Part shown: piece by piece, positions 1 through 5,615 of the stretch
How positions within the stretch are numbered: the stretch's first letter is position 1
How the letters are laid out: each line of letters begins with the position of its first letter
NCBI GenBank assembly: GCA_026713205.1
Contig: JAPOOY010000073.1
Span: forward strand, 1-5,615
Source: Bdellovibrionales bacterium
Lineage (GTDB): Bacteria; Bdellovibrionota; Bdellovibrionia; Bdellovibrionales; UBA1609
Length of the DNA stretch: 5,615 nt
Direction: 5' to 3'
The notes under the pieces: model-generated
The model's input: only the letters and a program-made list of their open reading frames with translations
Database searches by the model: none
Told to the model about the DNA's origin: nothing
Position numbers and translations under genes: made by a program

Positions 1-971
1 AGAGATAAAAGGGTGGAAAACAACGCCAAAGAAGGATAAACCGCCAGCCACCAAGCGGTTGTGATATGTTTTTCCGATTGGGAAAGCAGTTCCCCCCAAC
101 TGGGTGTGGGAGGCATTAACCCAAACCCCAAATAATCCAAAACAGCCAGAGAACCAATAAAGCCCGCGAGAGCAAAGGGAGAAAAAGTAATAAGAGGATT
201 TAAAGCATTGGGAGTGATATGCTTTAAAATAATTCCCAAGTGACTCCGTCCCTGGGCGCGACTGGCTTCCACAAAATATCTTTTTCTTAGACGCAAAAAC
301 TCCGCCCTCATATAAAGGGAAATGCCCACCCAGGATAAAATGGAAAAATAAATAATCATAAACATAAAACTTCGGCCTATAACGGTTGTAATGGTAATGA
401 GAATAACAAGGGAGGGAAGGCTGTCTATAATCTCCACCAATCGCTGTCCGGTGAGATCCACAATCCCCCCGAGATAACCCATAAGGGCTCCTAAAAAAGT
501 CCCTATCAAATAAGAAAAAAACCAAACCGCCAAAGCAAAAACAATGCTGTAACGATATCCGTAAATGAGACGGGCCAAAACATCCCGTCCCCGATCATCT
601 GTCCCCATTAAATTGGAAACAGTGGGAGAACTGGGGTAACGAACCACCTCCTTATTGCTTTCATAGGGGTCCCAGGCAATCAGGGGCCACAAAGCCCAAT
701 CTCTTTCCTCCAAAGGAAGGGTTCTGTAATTTACAACAAAATTATCCGTCTTTAAACCTAACACGGAGGGATGATAATCCCATAGCACAGGCGCGTAAAA
801 TTGACCCTGATAAAACAAAAGAACAGGTTTACTGTTGGCCCAAAATTCCGCTGTCACGCTAATCAATAAGAAGAACAAAAACACCCAGCAGGAGATCCAG
901 CTTAACTTACGGGATTTAAAAATTTTCCACCGTTTTAAAGTGAGAGGATTTTTAATTCGTTTTTCTATCAT
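1..971 (-). CDS. yejE: Peptide ABC transporter permease YejE (3' end cut by window)
   Basis: Second inner-membrane permease subunit of a YejABEF-type oligopeptide importer (OppC/DppC class). The frame is open for 323 codons from an ATG at 971 to the window edge; the remembered E. coli protein is about 341 residues, so only some 20 C-terminal residues are missing. A basic N-terminus precedes a membrane segment at about 24-41. A periplasmic stretch follows, ending in the OppC-type motif GTDDRGRD (123-130). Further membrane segments lie near 143-165, 185-198 and 202-219. The cytoplasmic EAA loop, which contacts the ATPase, spans 235-256 (EASRAQG, with G241). LDYLGFG (278-284) and PSWGELL (290-296) are typical of the class. 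GYLGGIVDL...GQR (165-177) matches my memory of YejE specifically. The start overlaps the yejB stop as ATGA, with AAGGA 10 nt upstream, so translation is probably coupled. A yejF-type ATPase gene is expected beyond position 1. Confidence 0.92.
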   Translation of the reverse strand, partial: MIEKRIKNPLTLKRWKIFKSRKLSWISCWVFLFFLLISVTAEFWANSKPVLLFYQGQFYAPVLWDYHPSVLGLKTDNFVVNYRTLPLEERDWALWPLIAWDPYESNKEVVRYPSSPTVSNLMGTDDRGRDVLARLIYGYRYSIVFALAVWFFSYLIGTFLGALMGYLGGIVDLTGQRLVEIIDSLPSLVILITITTVIGRSFMFMIIYFSILSWVGISLYMRAEFLRLRKRYFVEASRAQGRSHLGIILKHITPNALNPLITFSPFALAGFIGSLAVLDYLGFGLMPPTPSWGELLSQSEKHITTAWWLAVYPSLALFSTLLS

Positions 972-2017
972 GAAAAATCAATCCTTGGATCAACCAGAAC
1001 ATAAACCAAATCACTAAAGAGTCGGCCAAAAAGAAATAAAACCGACTGAATAAAAATCAGAGCCATGATCACATTGTAATCCCTCTGAAGAGCGGACTGA
1101 AAAGCCAGAAGACCAATACCATCAATGCTGAAAAGCTTTTCCACTATGAGAGAGCCACTGAGAAAAACACCGAAAATACCAGCTACACCTGTAATAAGAG
1201 GCACCAAAGCATTCCGCAGAGCGTGCTTATAAATGATCGCATTTTCTGAAAGCCCTTTGGCGCGAGCCGTGCGGATATAATCCAATTTAATCACATCCAA
1301 AAGATTATTTTTCATAAACTGTGTGAGGACCGTAAAAGACCCAATCATATAGCACAGAAGAGGTAAAATAAAATGATGGATGCGATCCCATATTCTGCCG
1401 AAAAATCCTTTTTCAAAATACATATCCGAATATAAATCCCCAATGGGAAACCAGTCAAAATATCCCCCTCCGGCAAAAAACACTTTTAATAAAATACCCA
1501 ACATCAGGGAAGGAATGGAATAACAAATAATGAGACCCACAGAGGCTGTCAGATCAAAACGAGTCCCTTTTCTCACAGCCATCATCACTCCTAAAATGAT
1601 ACACACAAGATAGGTGAGAATAAGAGAGATCACTCCAAACTGAAGGCTGACGGGGAGACGACTGGCAATCACTTCTATCACCGGCTCCCCGCTGTCAAAA
1701 CTGTTGCCAAAATTGAGAGTTAAAACATTTTTAAGCCAAATCAGATACTGAACATAGATAGGTTTGTCAAAGCCATATTGTTTTTTTAGAGCTGTCAGCA
1801 CCTCCTCAGACACTCCGTAATTATTTTCAGAAGTCGTCTCCCCTCCTCCTACGGAACTGGCGCCGCTACCTCCCTCAGCTCCGGAAAAACGAATTTGAGC
1901 CAGCTTTTGCTCAATAGGGCCACCCGGGGCCGTAATGTTAACCAGAAAACAAATCAAGGTGATTCCCAACAAGGTGGGAATGATGAGGAGCAAACGATGT
2001 ACAATATATTTAAACAA
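968..2017 (-). CDS. yejB: Peptide ABC transporter permease YejB
   Basis: First inner-membrane permease subunit of the same importer (OppB/DppB class), 349 residues against about 364 in E. coli. Membrane segment 1 is at about 8-28. The signature APGGPIEQKLAQIRF (30-44) is close to the YejB sequence as I remember it. A Gly/Ser-rich periplasmic linker follows (about 45-62), then YGFDKPI (81-87). Further membrane segments fall near 124-146, 156-178, 212-234, 272-294 and 315-345. The EAA loop is at 247-271 (YIRTARAKGLSE, then HALRNAL). The C-terminus VDPRIDF is the family ending. The start codon is TTG: an in-frame TGA lies 11 codons upstream with no ATG or GTG between, and MFKYIVHRLLLIIPTLLGI aligns with the usual YejB N-terminus. 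The spacer to the upstream binding-protein gene is 307 bp and holds a palindromic element. Downstream, the gene overlaps yejE by 4 bases. Confidence 0.94.
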   Translation of the reverse strand: MFKYIVHRLLLIIPTLLGITLICFLVNITAPGGPIEQKLAQIRFSGAEGGSGASSVGGGETTSENNYGVSEEVLTALKKQYGFDKPIYVQYLIWLKNVLTLNFGNSFDSGEPVIEVIASRLPVSLQFGVISLILTYLVCIILGVMMAVRKGTRFDLTASVGLIICYSIPSLMLGILLKVFFAGGGYFDWFPIGDLYSDMYFEKGFFGRIWDRIHHFILPLLCYMIGSFTVLTQFMKNNLLDVIKLDYIRTARAKGLSENAIIYKHALRNALVPLITGVAGIFGVFLSGSLIVEKLFSIDGIGLLAFQSALQRDYNVIMALIFIQSVLFLFGRLFSDLVYVLVDPRIDFS

Positions 2018-2026
2018 TGTTATTTT

Positions 2027-2032
2027 CCATCC
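2027..2032 (-). promoter_or_regulatory. Ribosome binding site supporting the TTG start of yejB
   Basis: On the minus strand GGATGG lies 9 nt before the TTG at 2017-2015, a fair Shine-Dalgarno match at normal spacing. An ATG inside it (GGATGG) opens a frame that stops after six codons, so it cannot serve yejB. This site and the family N-terminus together support the TTG start. Confidence 0.5.
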
Positions 2033-2082
2033 AAAAAATTTTAAAACTCAGGAATCATAAATTTTTGTGAAATAGTATGTGG

Positions 2083-2246
2083 TTTTTTTCAAGAGAGAGA
2101 GGGAGTGCAAAAATTCAGACATGTGTTTTGCTTTAGTGCGACTTTCAGCCGCTACTGTATCAAATTCGTACTCACTCTTGCGCTTCCTCTCTCCCTTGAA
2201 AAGAATTTATTTTTACCTCAACAAAAATCTCAAAACTCAAACACGA
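2083..2246 (+). repeat. Palindromic intergenic element, copy 1 (between binding protein and yejB)
   Basis: The long stem pairs 2083-2110 with 2178-2205. These 28-nt arms have one mismatch (A2094/C2194) and three G-T pairs that would be G-U wobbles in a plus-strand RNA. The 60-nt core (2115-2174) aligns without gaps to copies 2 and 3, with 48/60 and 47/60 identity by hand count. Inside it, 2132-2137 and 2138-2143 pair with 2154-2159 and 2147-2152 around a TTC loop, with one unpaired base at 2153. The right end (2223-2246) contains AAAAATCTCAAAACTCAAA followed by yACGA, the same as the end of copy 2. The left boundary is not clear; weak similarity may reach about 2060. The core has the same orientation as copy 3 and the opposite of copy 2. 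The spacer 2018-2324 holds nothing else I can support: no terminator with a T-run and no convincing promoter. Confidence 0.85.
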
Positions 2247-2324
2247 CTCTTATTCACTATCTGAAAAGAACAGAAACAAAATATCGTAAATTCGCCGGAT
2301 TGGTATATCATGAAGCAAATGAGC

Positions 2325-4067
2325 TTATGGTTTTAACTTCCAATAATCAACACCTATGGAATAGTTAAAGGTAGGTTTTGGAACTTGAATCCTCTTATTT
2401 ACGCCATACATAACATGGGGTTTGTTAAATAAAAATATATAGGGAACATCCTCCGCAATCAAGCGATACACTTCCCGAAATGTTTTAATCCGTTCCTGAC
2501 GATTGAGTTGCTTTCGGCCCTTATCAATAAGAGCATCCACCTTTGGATTTGAATAACTTATAAAATTATATCCTTTTTTTCGGGAGCTTTCAGAGTGCCA
2601 TAATGCCTTGGGATCAAGATCAATGGACGGGGCGGACCAGCCCAACATCACAGCATCAAACTTTCTGTCATCCATGACCTTTAAAAAAGCCGTCCAGTCC
2701 AGCATTTTTATATTCAAATCCACACCTGCTTTTTTCAGATCTTCCTTATACAAGGTGAGATATTTTTCAGAATCCGGATTCGCCAGAAGAACAGTGAAAG
2801 AAAAGGGTTGTATCTTTCCATCAATCTTTTTTTCCAAAACACCATCCTGATCCTGATCACTCCACCCCGCTTCCTTTAATAAGGCGTTAGCCTTCTTTAA
2901 GTCATATTGAATGGGTTTGACATGAGGGTCCGCATAATCACTCCAGAAATACCAGGGGCCTGTGGCCAACTCCCCATAACCAAACTGAAGCTTTTGCCTC
3001 ATCATCTCTCTGTCCATTAAATGAGCTAAGGCCTTCCGAACACGGCGATCCTGAAATAAAGGTTTCTTTAAGTTAAATCCAATATAACCATAACCCCTTC
3101 CTCCCTTGTTTTTCACTTTAGTCTTTAAAATCTCTTTGCCCCAGGGAGGTCGGGATGTTTTCTGCTCAAAAGCTTCCGATGAAAGACGGACATAATCTAT
3201 ACTCCCTTTTTGTATCCTCAGAAGTTCATCCGATTCTTCCTTGATAAAACGAAAAGCGATATTTTTAAAATTCCATAGTCCTTGATTAACAGGAAAATCC
3301 TTCCCATGCCAGTTTTCGTTTTTTGTTAAGACAAGCATTTTTCCCCGGAGATATTGGGAGAGAATGTAAGGACCGGAACCAATAAGCACCTTATTTAATT
3401 TTGGATCTTTAGGATCTTTATAGATATGTTCGGGAATAATTTTCCAAGCGGCAATGATTTCAAAAGTTTTGAAATAGGTTTGCTTGCTTTTAACAACAAC
3501 TGTGTGATCATCCTTGACTGTAACAGATGTGATATTTTCCAATGAAGGAAGAAGATGGATGCCTTCATACTCCGGATTTTTGGCAGCGTCAAAAGTGAAC
3601 TTAACATCTTTGGCCGTAAGAGGTTTCCCGTCAGACCAGCGAAGATTTTTTTTCAGGTAAAAAGTCAGTGTTTTTCCATCCGGACTTTGCTCCCATCTTT
3701 CCGCTAAATTGGGTTTGAGTTCGTAGGTATCCACATCCCTCGTAAAAAGAGATTCCAGGATATATCCCTGCACGATACTGGCCACTAAATCCACGCTTTT
3801 AATAGGATGGAGAGTCTTGGGATCCACTCCCAGGTTTGTATAAAAAGTTTCTGATTTTTTAATCTGAATCTTCTGGCCTTTCCGTTGGACACAGGACACT
3901 TGAACCATAAGGAATAAAAAAGAGAACCACAAAAGAATAAAGGTGGCTATTTTACTATTTAAGCCCTTTTCCTGAACATATTGTCTATAAAATTTCCACA
4001 TTTGAAAATGTTGTATAACAGTTCTATCTATTTCACAACTAATTATTTGAAAATTTAAATTTCTCAT
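2325..4067 (-). CDS. Extracellular solute-binding protein, family 5 (peptide-binding component)
   Basis: Periplasmic substrate-capturing subunit of a DppA/OppA-class (family 5) importer, encoded just upstream of yejB/yejE and probably serving them. The protein is 580 residues from ATG 4067, or 558 from the internal Met23 at 4001. A hydrophobic export segment (about 38-57) is followed by Cys59. VQVSC is a poor lipobox because Gln sits at -3, so lipidation is uncertain. Family motifs are clear: LAERWEQSPDGKTLTFYLK (121-139), RWSDGKPLTAKDVKFTFD (143-160), GSGPYIL (230-236), RRVRKALAHLMDRE (341-354) and the GWSDQDQDGVLEKK loop (401-414). The mature N-terminus lacks the YejA-specific opening I remember, so I call the family but not yejA. 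The 37 residues before the hydrophobic segment are unusually long for a signal peptide, and Met23 may be the true start. Neither start has a good ribosome binding site. Confidence 0.9.
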   Translation of the reverse strand: MRNLNFQIISCEIDRTVIQHFQMWKFYRQYVQEKGLNSKIATFILLWFSFLFLMVQVSCVQRKGQKIQIKKSETFYTNLGVDPKTLHPIKSVDLVASIVQGYILESLFTRDVDTYELKPNLAERWEQSPDGKTLTFYLKKNLRWSDGKPLTAKDVKFTFDAAKNPEYEGIHLLPSLENITSVTVKDDHTVVVKSKQTYFKTFEIIAAWKIIPEHIYKDPKDPKLNKVLIGSGPYILSQYLRGKMLVLTKNENWHGKDFPVNQGLWNFKNIAFRFIKEESDELLRIQKGSIDYVRLSSEAFEQKTSRPPWGKEILKTKVKNKGGRGYGYIGFNLKKPLFQDRRVRKALAHLMDREMMRQKLQFGYGELATGPWYFWSDYADPHVKPIQYDLKKANALLKEAGWSDQDQDGVLEKKIDGKIQPFSFTVLLANPDSEKYLTLYKEDLKKAGVDLNIKMLDWTAFLKVMDDRKFDAVMLGWSAPSIDLDPKALWHSESSRKKGYNFISYSNPKVDALIDKGRKQLNRQERIKTFREVYRLIAEDVPYIFLFNKPHVMYGVNKRIQVPKPTFNYSIGVDYWKLKP

Positions 4068-4076
4068 CTTTCGTCT

Positions 4077-4082
4077 ATTATA
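4077..4082 (-). promoter_or_regulatory. Candidate -10 box for the binding-protein operon
   Basis: The minus strand reads a perfect TATAAT 9 bp before the ATG at 4067. No TTGACA-like -35 hexamer is visible 16-18 bp upstream, and there is no TGn extension, so this is a hexamer match only. If used, transcription would begin around 4070, leaving almost no leader before ATG 4067. That would favour either leaderless translation or the Met23 start at 4001. The box sits 4 bp outside the end of palindromic element copy 2. Confidence 0.35.
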
Positions 4083-4086
4083 ACGA

Positions 4087-4294
4087 TCGTATTTGAGTTT
4101 TGAGATTTTTCGCTTGCATAAAGTATGCCCTCCATTAAGAGAATATAGGGGTCAAAAGTGAGTTCGGCTTTGACACAGATGCGACTGAAAGTCGCTCTGT
4201 GGCAAAACGCATGTCTGAGCTTTTGACCCCTATATTCTCTTAATGGAGGGTGTAAATATTCCTTCATCTGAAAAACCTCAAAATTCAAACCGGA
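4087..4294 (-). repeat. Palindromic intergenic element, copy 2 (complete, between divergent genes)
   Basis: The best preserved and only complete copy, about 208 bp. A perfect 31-bp inverted repeat (4128-4158 with 4220-4250) contains TATAGGGGTCAAAAG and extends outward to CCCTCC. Outside it, a second imperfect inverted repeat pairs about 4091-4113 with 4268-4290 (TTTGA, TTTTGAG and TTTTTC blocks). Its central differences are transitions. The core (4218 down to 4159 on the minus strand) is 57/60 identical to copy 3. It holds the hairpin 4174-4201: CACAGA and GCGACT pair with TCTGTG and AGTCGC around a GAA loop, with T4180 unpaired. Next to it TTTG (4169-4172) can pair with CAAA (4203-4206). The right terminus TCCGGTTTGAA (minus strand, 4294-4284) is shared with copy 3 and the left terminus (4110-4087) with copy 1. 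It fills most of the 275-bp gap between the divergent genes. Confidence 0.93.
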
Positions 4295-4298
4295 GGAG
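4292..4298 (+). promoter_or_regulatory. Strong Shine-Dalgarno sequence upstream of the ureohydrolase
   Basis: GGAGGAG is the best ribosome binding site in the window, but it lies 44 nt before the ATG at 4343, too far to serve it directly. It is 7 nt before a TTG (4306-4308) that opens a 25-codon frame ending in TGA at 4383. That frame overlaps the ureohydrolase start in another register. An in-frame TAG at 4334 stops the ureohydrolase from starting upstream of 4343. The site could drive a short coupling or leader peptide, or be coincidental. I do not annotate the short frame as a gene. Confidence 0.3.
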
Positions 4299-4342
4299 TA
4301 AAACCTTGAACTGTGTTTGGAAAAGCGGCACGATAGAACTCT

Positions 4343-5350
4343 ATGAAATCTTCCCTTGCCTTTGGCGCTCGCACCTCTTTTGAACAGGCCCGCATTGTTC
4401 TGATTCCCGTTCCCTGGGAAGTGACAACTTCCGGTGGTGAAGGCACGGCTCAAGCGGCGGAAAAAATTCGGGAAGCCTCCTCCCAGATGGATTTTTTTCA
4501 AAAATCCTCCCTGCAGGCTATCAATCATCTTATCCATTTTGAAGAAACAGACAGGGAACTGGCCCATCTTAATGAGATACATTGCTCCCTCTCCAAACAG
4601 ATTATAGATCGGATGAACAAAGACCTCCCACTAAATGAAGAACAAAAAAAACAGATAGAAACGATAAACCAGGCTTGCAAACACATGACAGAACGGGTTT
4701 ATACAAAAGCCAAGCAGGTTTTTAACAAGGATAAAACTCCCGCACTGGTGGGAGGGGATCATTCCGTAAGTGAAGGTCTGCTTCGCCTGATAGGTGAAAA
4801 GGAAGACTTTGGCCTGCTTCACATTGATGCCCATTGTGATTTGAGAAAAGCCTACCAGGGTTTTACCCATTCCCATGCCTCTGTCATGTTTAATGTCCTT
4901 AATCATCCCTCAGCTCCTCAAAAACTTCTTCAGGTGGGAATCAGAGATTTTTGTGAGGAAGAATATAAACAAATTCAAAAGGATTCCAGATTGATAAGTT
5001 ACTTTGATGAAGATATGGCCTCCCGCCTTTTTCAGGGAGAAACCTGGGGAAAGATTTGTGAGGAAATTATCTCCCAACTTCCCTCAAAAATTTATATCTC
5101 TCTGGATGTGGACGGTTTGGAATGGACCTATTCTCCGGGAACGGGCACCCCTGTCCCCGGAGGATTAACTTTTAATCAAGTTCTGTTTTTACTTAGGGAG
5201 ATCAAAAGACAAGGAAAAAAACTCCTTAGCTTTGATGTGGTGGAAACATCTGCAGGATCAACTGAAGCGGAAAAAGCTCTCGGTCACTGGAATGCCAATG
5301 TAGCCTCGCGATTGATCTATAATCTCTGCGATCTGACTTTAAAAACATAA
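4343..5350 (+). CDS. Agmatinase-family ureohydrolase (SpeB-like, substrate uncertain)
   Basis: Cytoplasmic binuclear-manganese hydrolase of the arginase/agmatinase superfamily, which splits guanidino or formimino groups. It has 335 residues against about 306 in E. coli SpeB. The N-terminal motif VPWEVTTSGGEGTA (23-36) corresponds to the VPFD..TSGR.G block of SpeB. All six metal ligands are present: H140 in GGDHS, D162, H164 and D166 in HIDAHCD, and D255 and D257 in SLDVDG. H178 in THSHASVM sits where the family has its catalytic His, and E301 in DVVETS where it has the substrate-side Glu. SPGTGTPVPGGLT (264-276) is canonical. Oddities: the usual DP after the DVD motif is E-W (260-261), the NP after E301 is lost, the usual GP after GTA is AA (38-39), and the stretch between residues 52 and 134 is longer than in SpeB and mostly hydrophilic. 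It probably belongs to the divergent agmatinase-like branch; agmatine is not assured. The start is ATG 4343, with an in-frame stop at 4334. Its own ribosome binding site is poor. Confidence 0.88.
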   Translation: MKSSLAFGARTSFEQARIVLIPVPWEVTTSGGEGTAQAAEKIREASSQMDFFQKSSLQAINHLIHFEETDRELAHLNEIHCSLSKQIIDRMNKDLPLNEEQKKQIETINQACKHMTERVYTKAKQVFNKDKTPALVGGDHSVSEGLLRLIGEKEDFGLLHIDAHCDLRKAYQGFTHSHASVMFNVLNHPSAPQKLLQVGIRDFCEEEYKQIQKDSRLISYFDEDMASRLFQGETWGKICEEIISQLPSKIYISLDVDGLEWTYSPGTGTPVPGGLTFNQVLFLLREIKRQGKKLLSFDVVETSAGSTEAEKALGHWNANVASRLIYNLCDLTLKT

Positions 5351-5356
5351 ATCTAA

Positions 5357-5370
5357 ATTTTTGCAAAAAT
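5357..5370. other. Short AT-rich palindrome after the ureohydrolase stop
   Basis: ATTTTTGCAAAAAT is a perfect 14-bp palindrome 6 bp after the TAA. It has no loop and no strong GC stem, so it is not a convincing intrinsic terminator. It could be a protein site or chance in AT-rich DNA. The rest of 5371-5464 shows nothing I can support. Confidence 0.2.
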
Positions 5371-5464
5371 AAGCTTCCAGTTTTGTTTTTATAAAGTTCA
5401 ACCTTAAATTTACAAAAAACAGATTAACCAAAGATACAGGATTCAAAATATGGAAATATACTGG

Positions 5465-5615
5465 TCCGGTTTGAAAATTTCCGGTTCTTCATAAGAAAAA
5501 AGGATTACACCCTTTATAACAGACTATAGGGGTCAAAAATTCAAACATGCGTTTTGCCACAGAGCGACTTTCAGCCGCATCTGTGTCAAAGCTGAACTCA
5601 TTTTTGACCCCTATA
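5465..5615 (+). repeat. Palindromic intergenic element, copy 3 (cut by window end)
   Basis: The copy opens with TCCGGTTTGAA (5465-5475), identical to the terminus of copy 2. GGTT-TTCA-GAA blocks (5483-5498) and ACACCCT (5507-5513) follow in the same order as in copy 2. TATAGGGGTCAAAAAT (5525-5540) forms a perfect 16-bp inverted repeat with 5600-5615, which reaches the last base of the window, so the outer right arm is missing. The core 5541-5600 matches copy 2 at 57 of 60 positions; all three differences are transitions. The hairpin 5558-5585 pairs CACAGA with TCTGTG and GCGACT with AGCCGC around TTC. Its one A-C mismatch becomes a G-U pair if the minus strand is transcribed. It lies 114 bp after the ureohydrolase stop and could also act as a 3' end or stabilising hairpin, but no T-run is visible. 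Confidence 0.9.

Noticed and set aside
835..1017. A 60-codon plus-strand frame over the yejE start
   Set aside because: It is antisense to well-supported yejE and yejB coding sequence and shows no independent signal. The same applies to the small frames at 2608-2850, 3395-3607 and 4631-4906.
2079..2368. Two plus-strand frames of 61 and 87 codons in the spacer between binding protein and yejB
   Set aside because: They consist of the palindromic element and its flank, overlap each other in different frames, have no ribosome binding site, and the longer one runs into the antisense of the binding-protein 3' end.
4170..4175. Perfect TTGACA (-35-like) inside copy 2 on the plus strand, reading toward the ureohydrolase
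   Set aside because: No -10-like hexamer lies 16-18 bp downstream; that stretch is the GC-rich hairpin arm. The same bases recur in copy 3 as part of the conserved fold.
4128..4250. Integron attC site or CRISPR-type repeat
   Set aside because: There are no GTTRRRY/RYYYAAC core sites, no integrase and no regularly spaced short repeats. The symmetry is one long palindrome per locus.
4064..4582. A 172-codon minus-strand frame spanning the palindrome and overlapping the binding-protein start by 4 bases
   Set aside because: Its first 240 bases are antisense to the ureohydrolase, which has clear family motifs, and the rest reads through the repeat element. The ATGA-type overlap appears accidental, and the product resembles no known protein.
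5525..5615. Copy 3 as an intrinsic terminator of the ureohydrolase gene
   Set aside because: The stem is strong, but no T-run follows within the window, and the same structure occurs upstream of the gene and inside the permease operon. A terminator role is possible but not its defining function.

Overview
The window is bacterial chromosome, moderately AT-rich by eye (not counted). It comes from a Gram-negative-type organism: it carries an inner-membrane oligopeptide permease of the YejB/YejE type with its own exported solute-binding protein. The ureohydrolase is of the divergent 'agmatinase family protein' type that I associate with Bdellovibrionota and Bacteroidota. A Bdellovibrio-like lineage is a guess; nothing here fixes the taxonomy.

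Layout. Positions 1-4067 hold a minus-strand operon-like block read right to left: a family 5 solute-binding protein (2325-4067), then yejB (968-2017, TTG start), then yejE (start 971, overlapping the yejB stop by 4 bases and running off the left edge). The ATPase that must power the permease (yejF type) is not in the window and would be expected just beyond position 1. Divergent from this block, on the plus strand, is an intact ureohydrolase (4343-5350). The proteins fit a simple picture: the binding protein captures peptides in the periplasm and YejB/YejE form the channel. Nothing in the sequence ties the ureohydrolase to the transporter beyond adjacency.

The most striking content is non-coding. 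All three intergenic regions carry a copy of the same long palindromic element: copy 1 at about 2083-2246 (between the binding protein and yejB), copy 2 at 4087-4294 (between the divergent genes), and copy 3 from 5465 to the window end (cut off). Each has a gap-free 60-nt core containing a small hairpin, enclosed by long inverted-repeat arms; outer termini are shared pairwise. Copies 2 and 3 agree at 57 of 60 core positions. Copy 1 agrees at only 47-48 of 60 and has quite different arm sequence, yet its arms still pair with each other and two hairpin base pairs have changed on both sides. That pattern argues that the folded form (RNA hairpin or DNA cruciform) is what is kept. I do not recognise the family by name; it resembles ERIC-like or MITE-like intergenic palindromes in general design.
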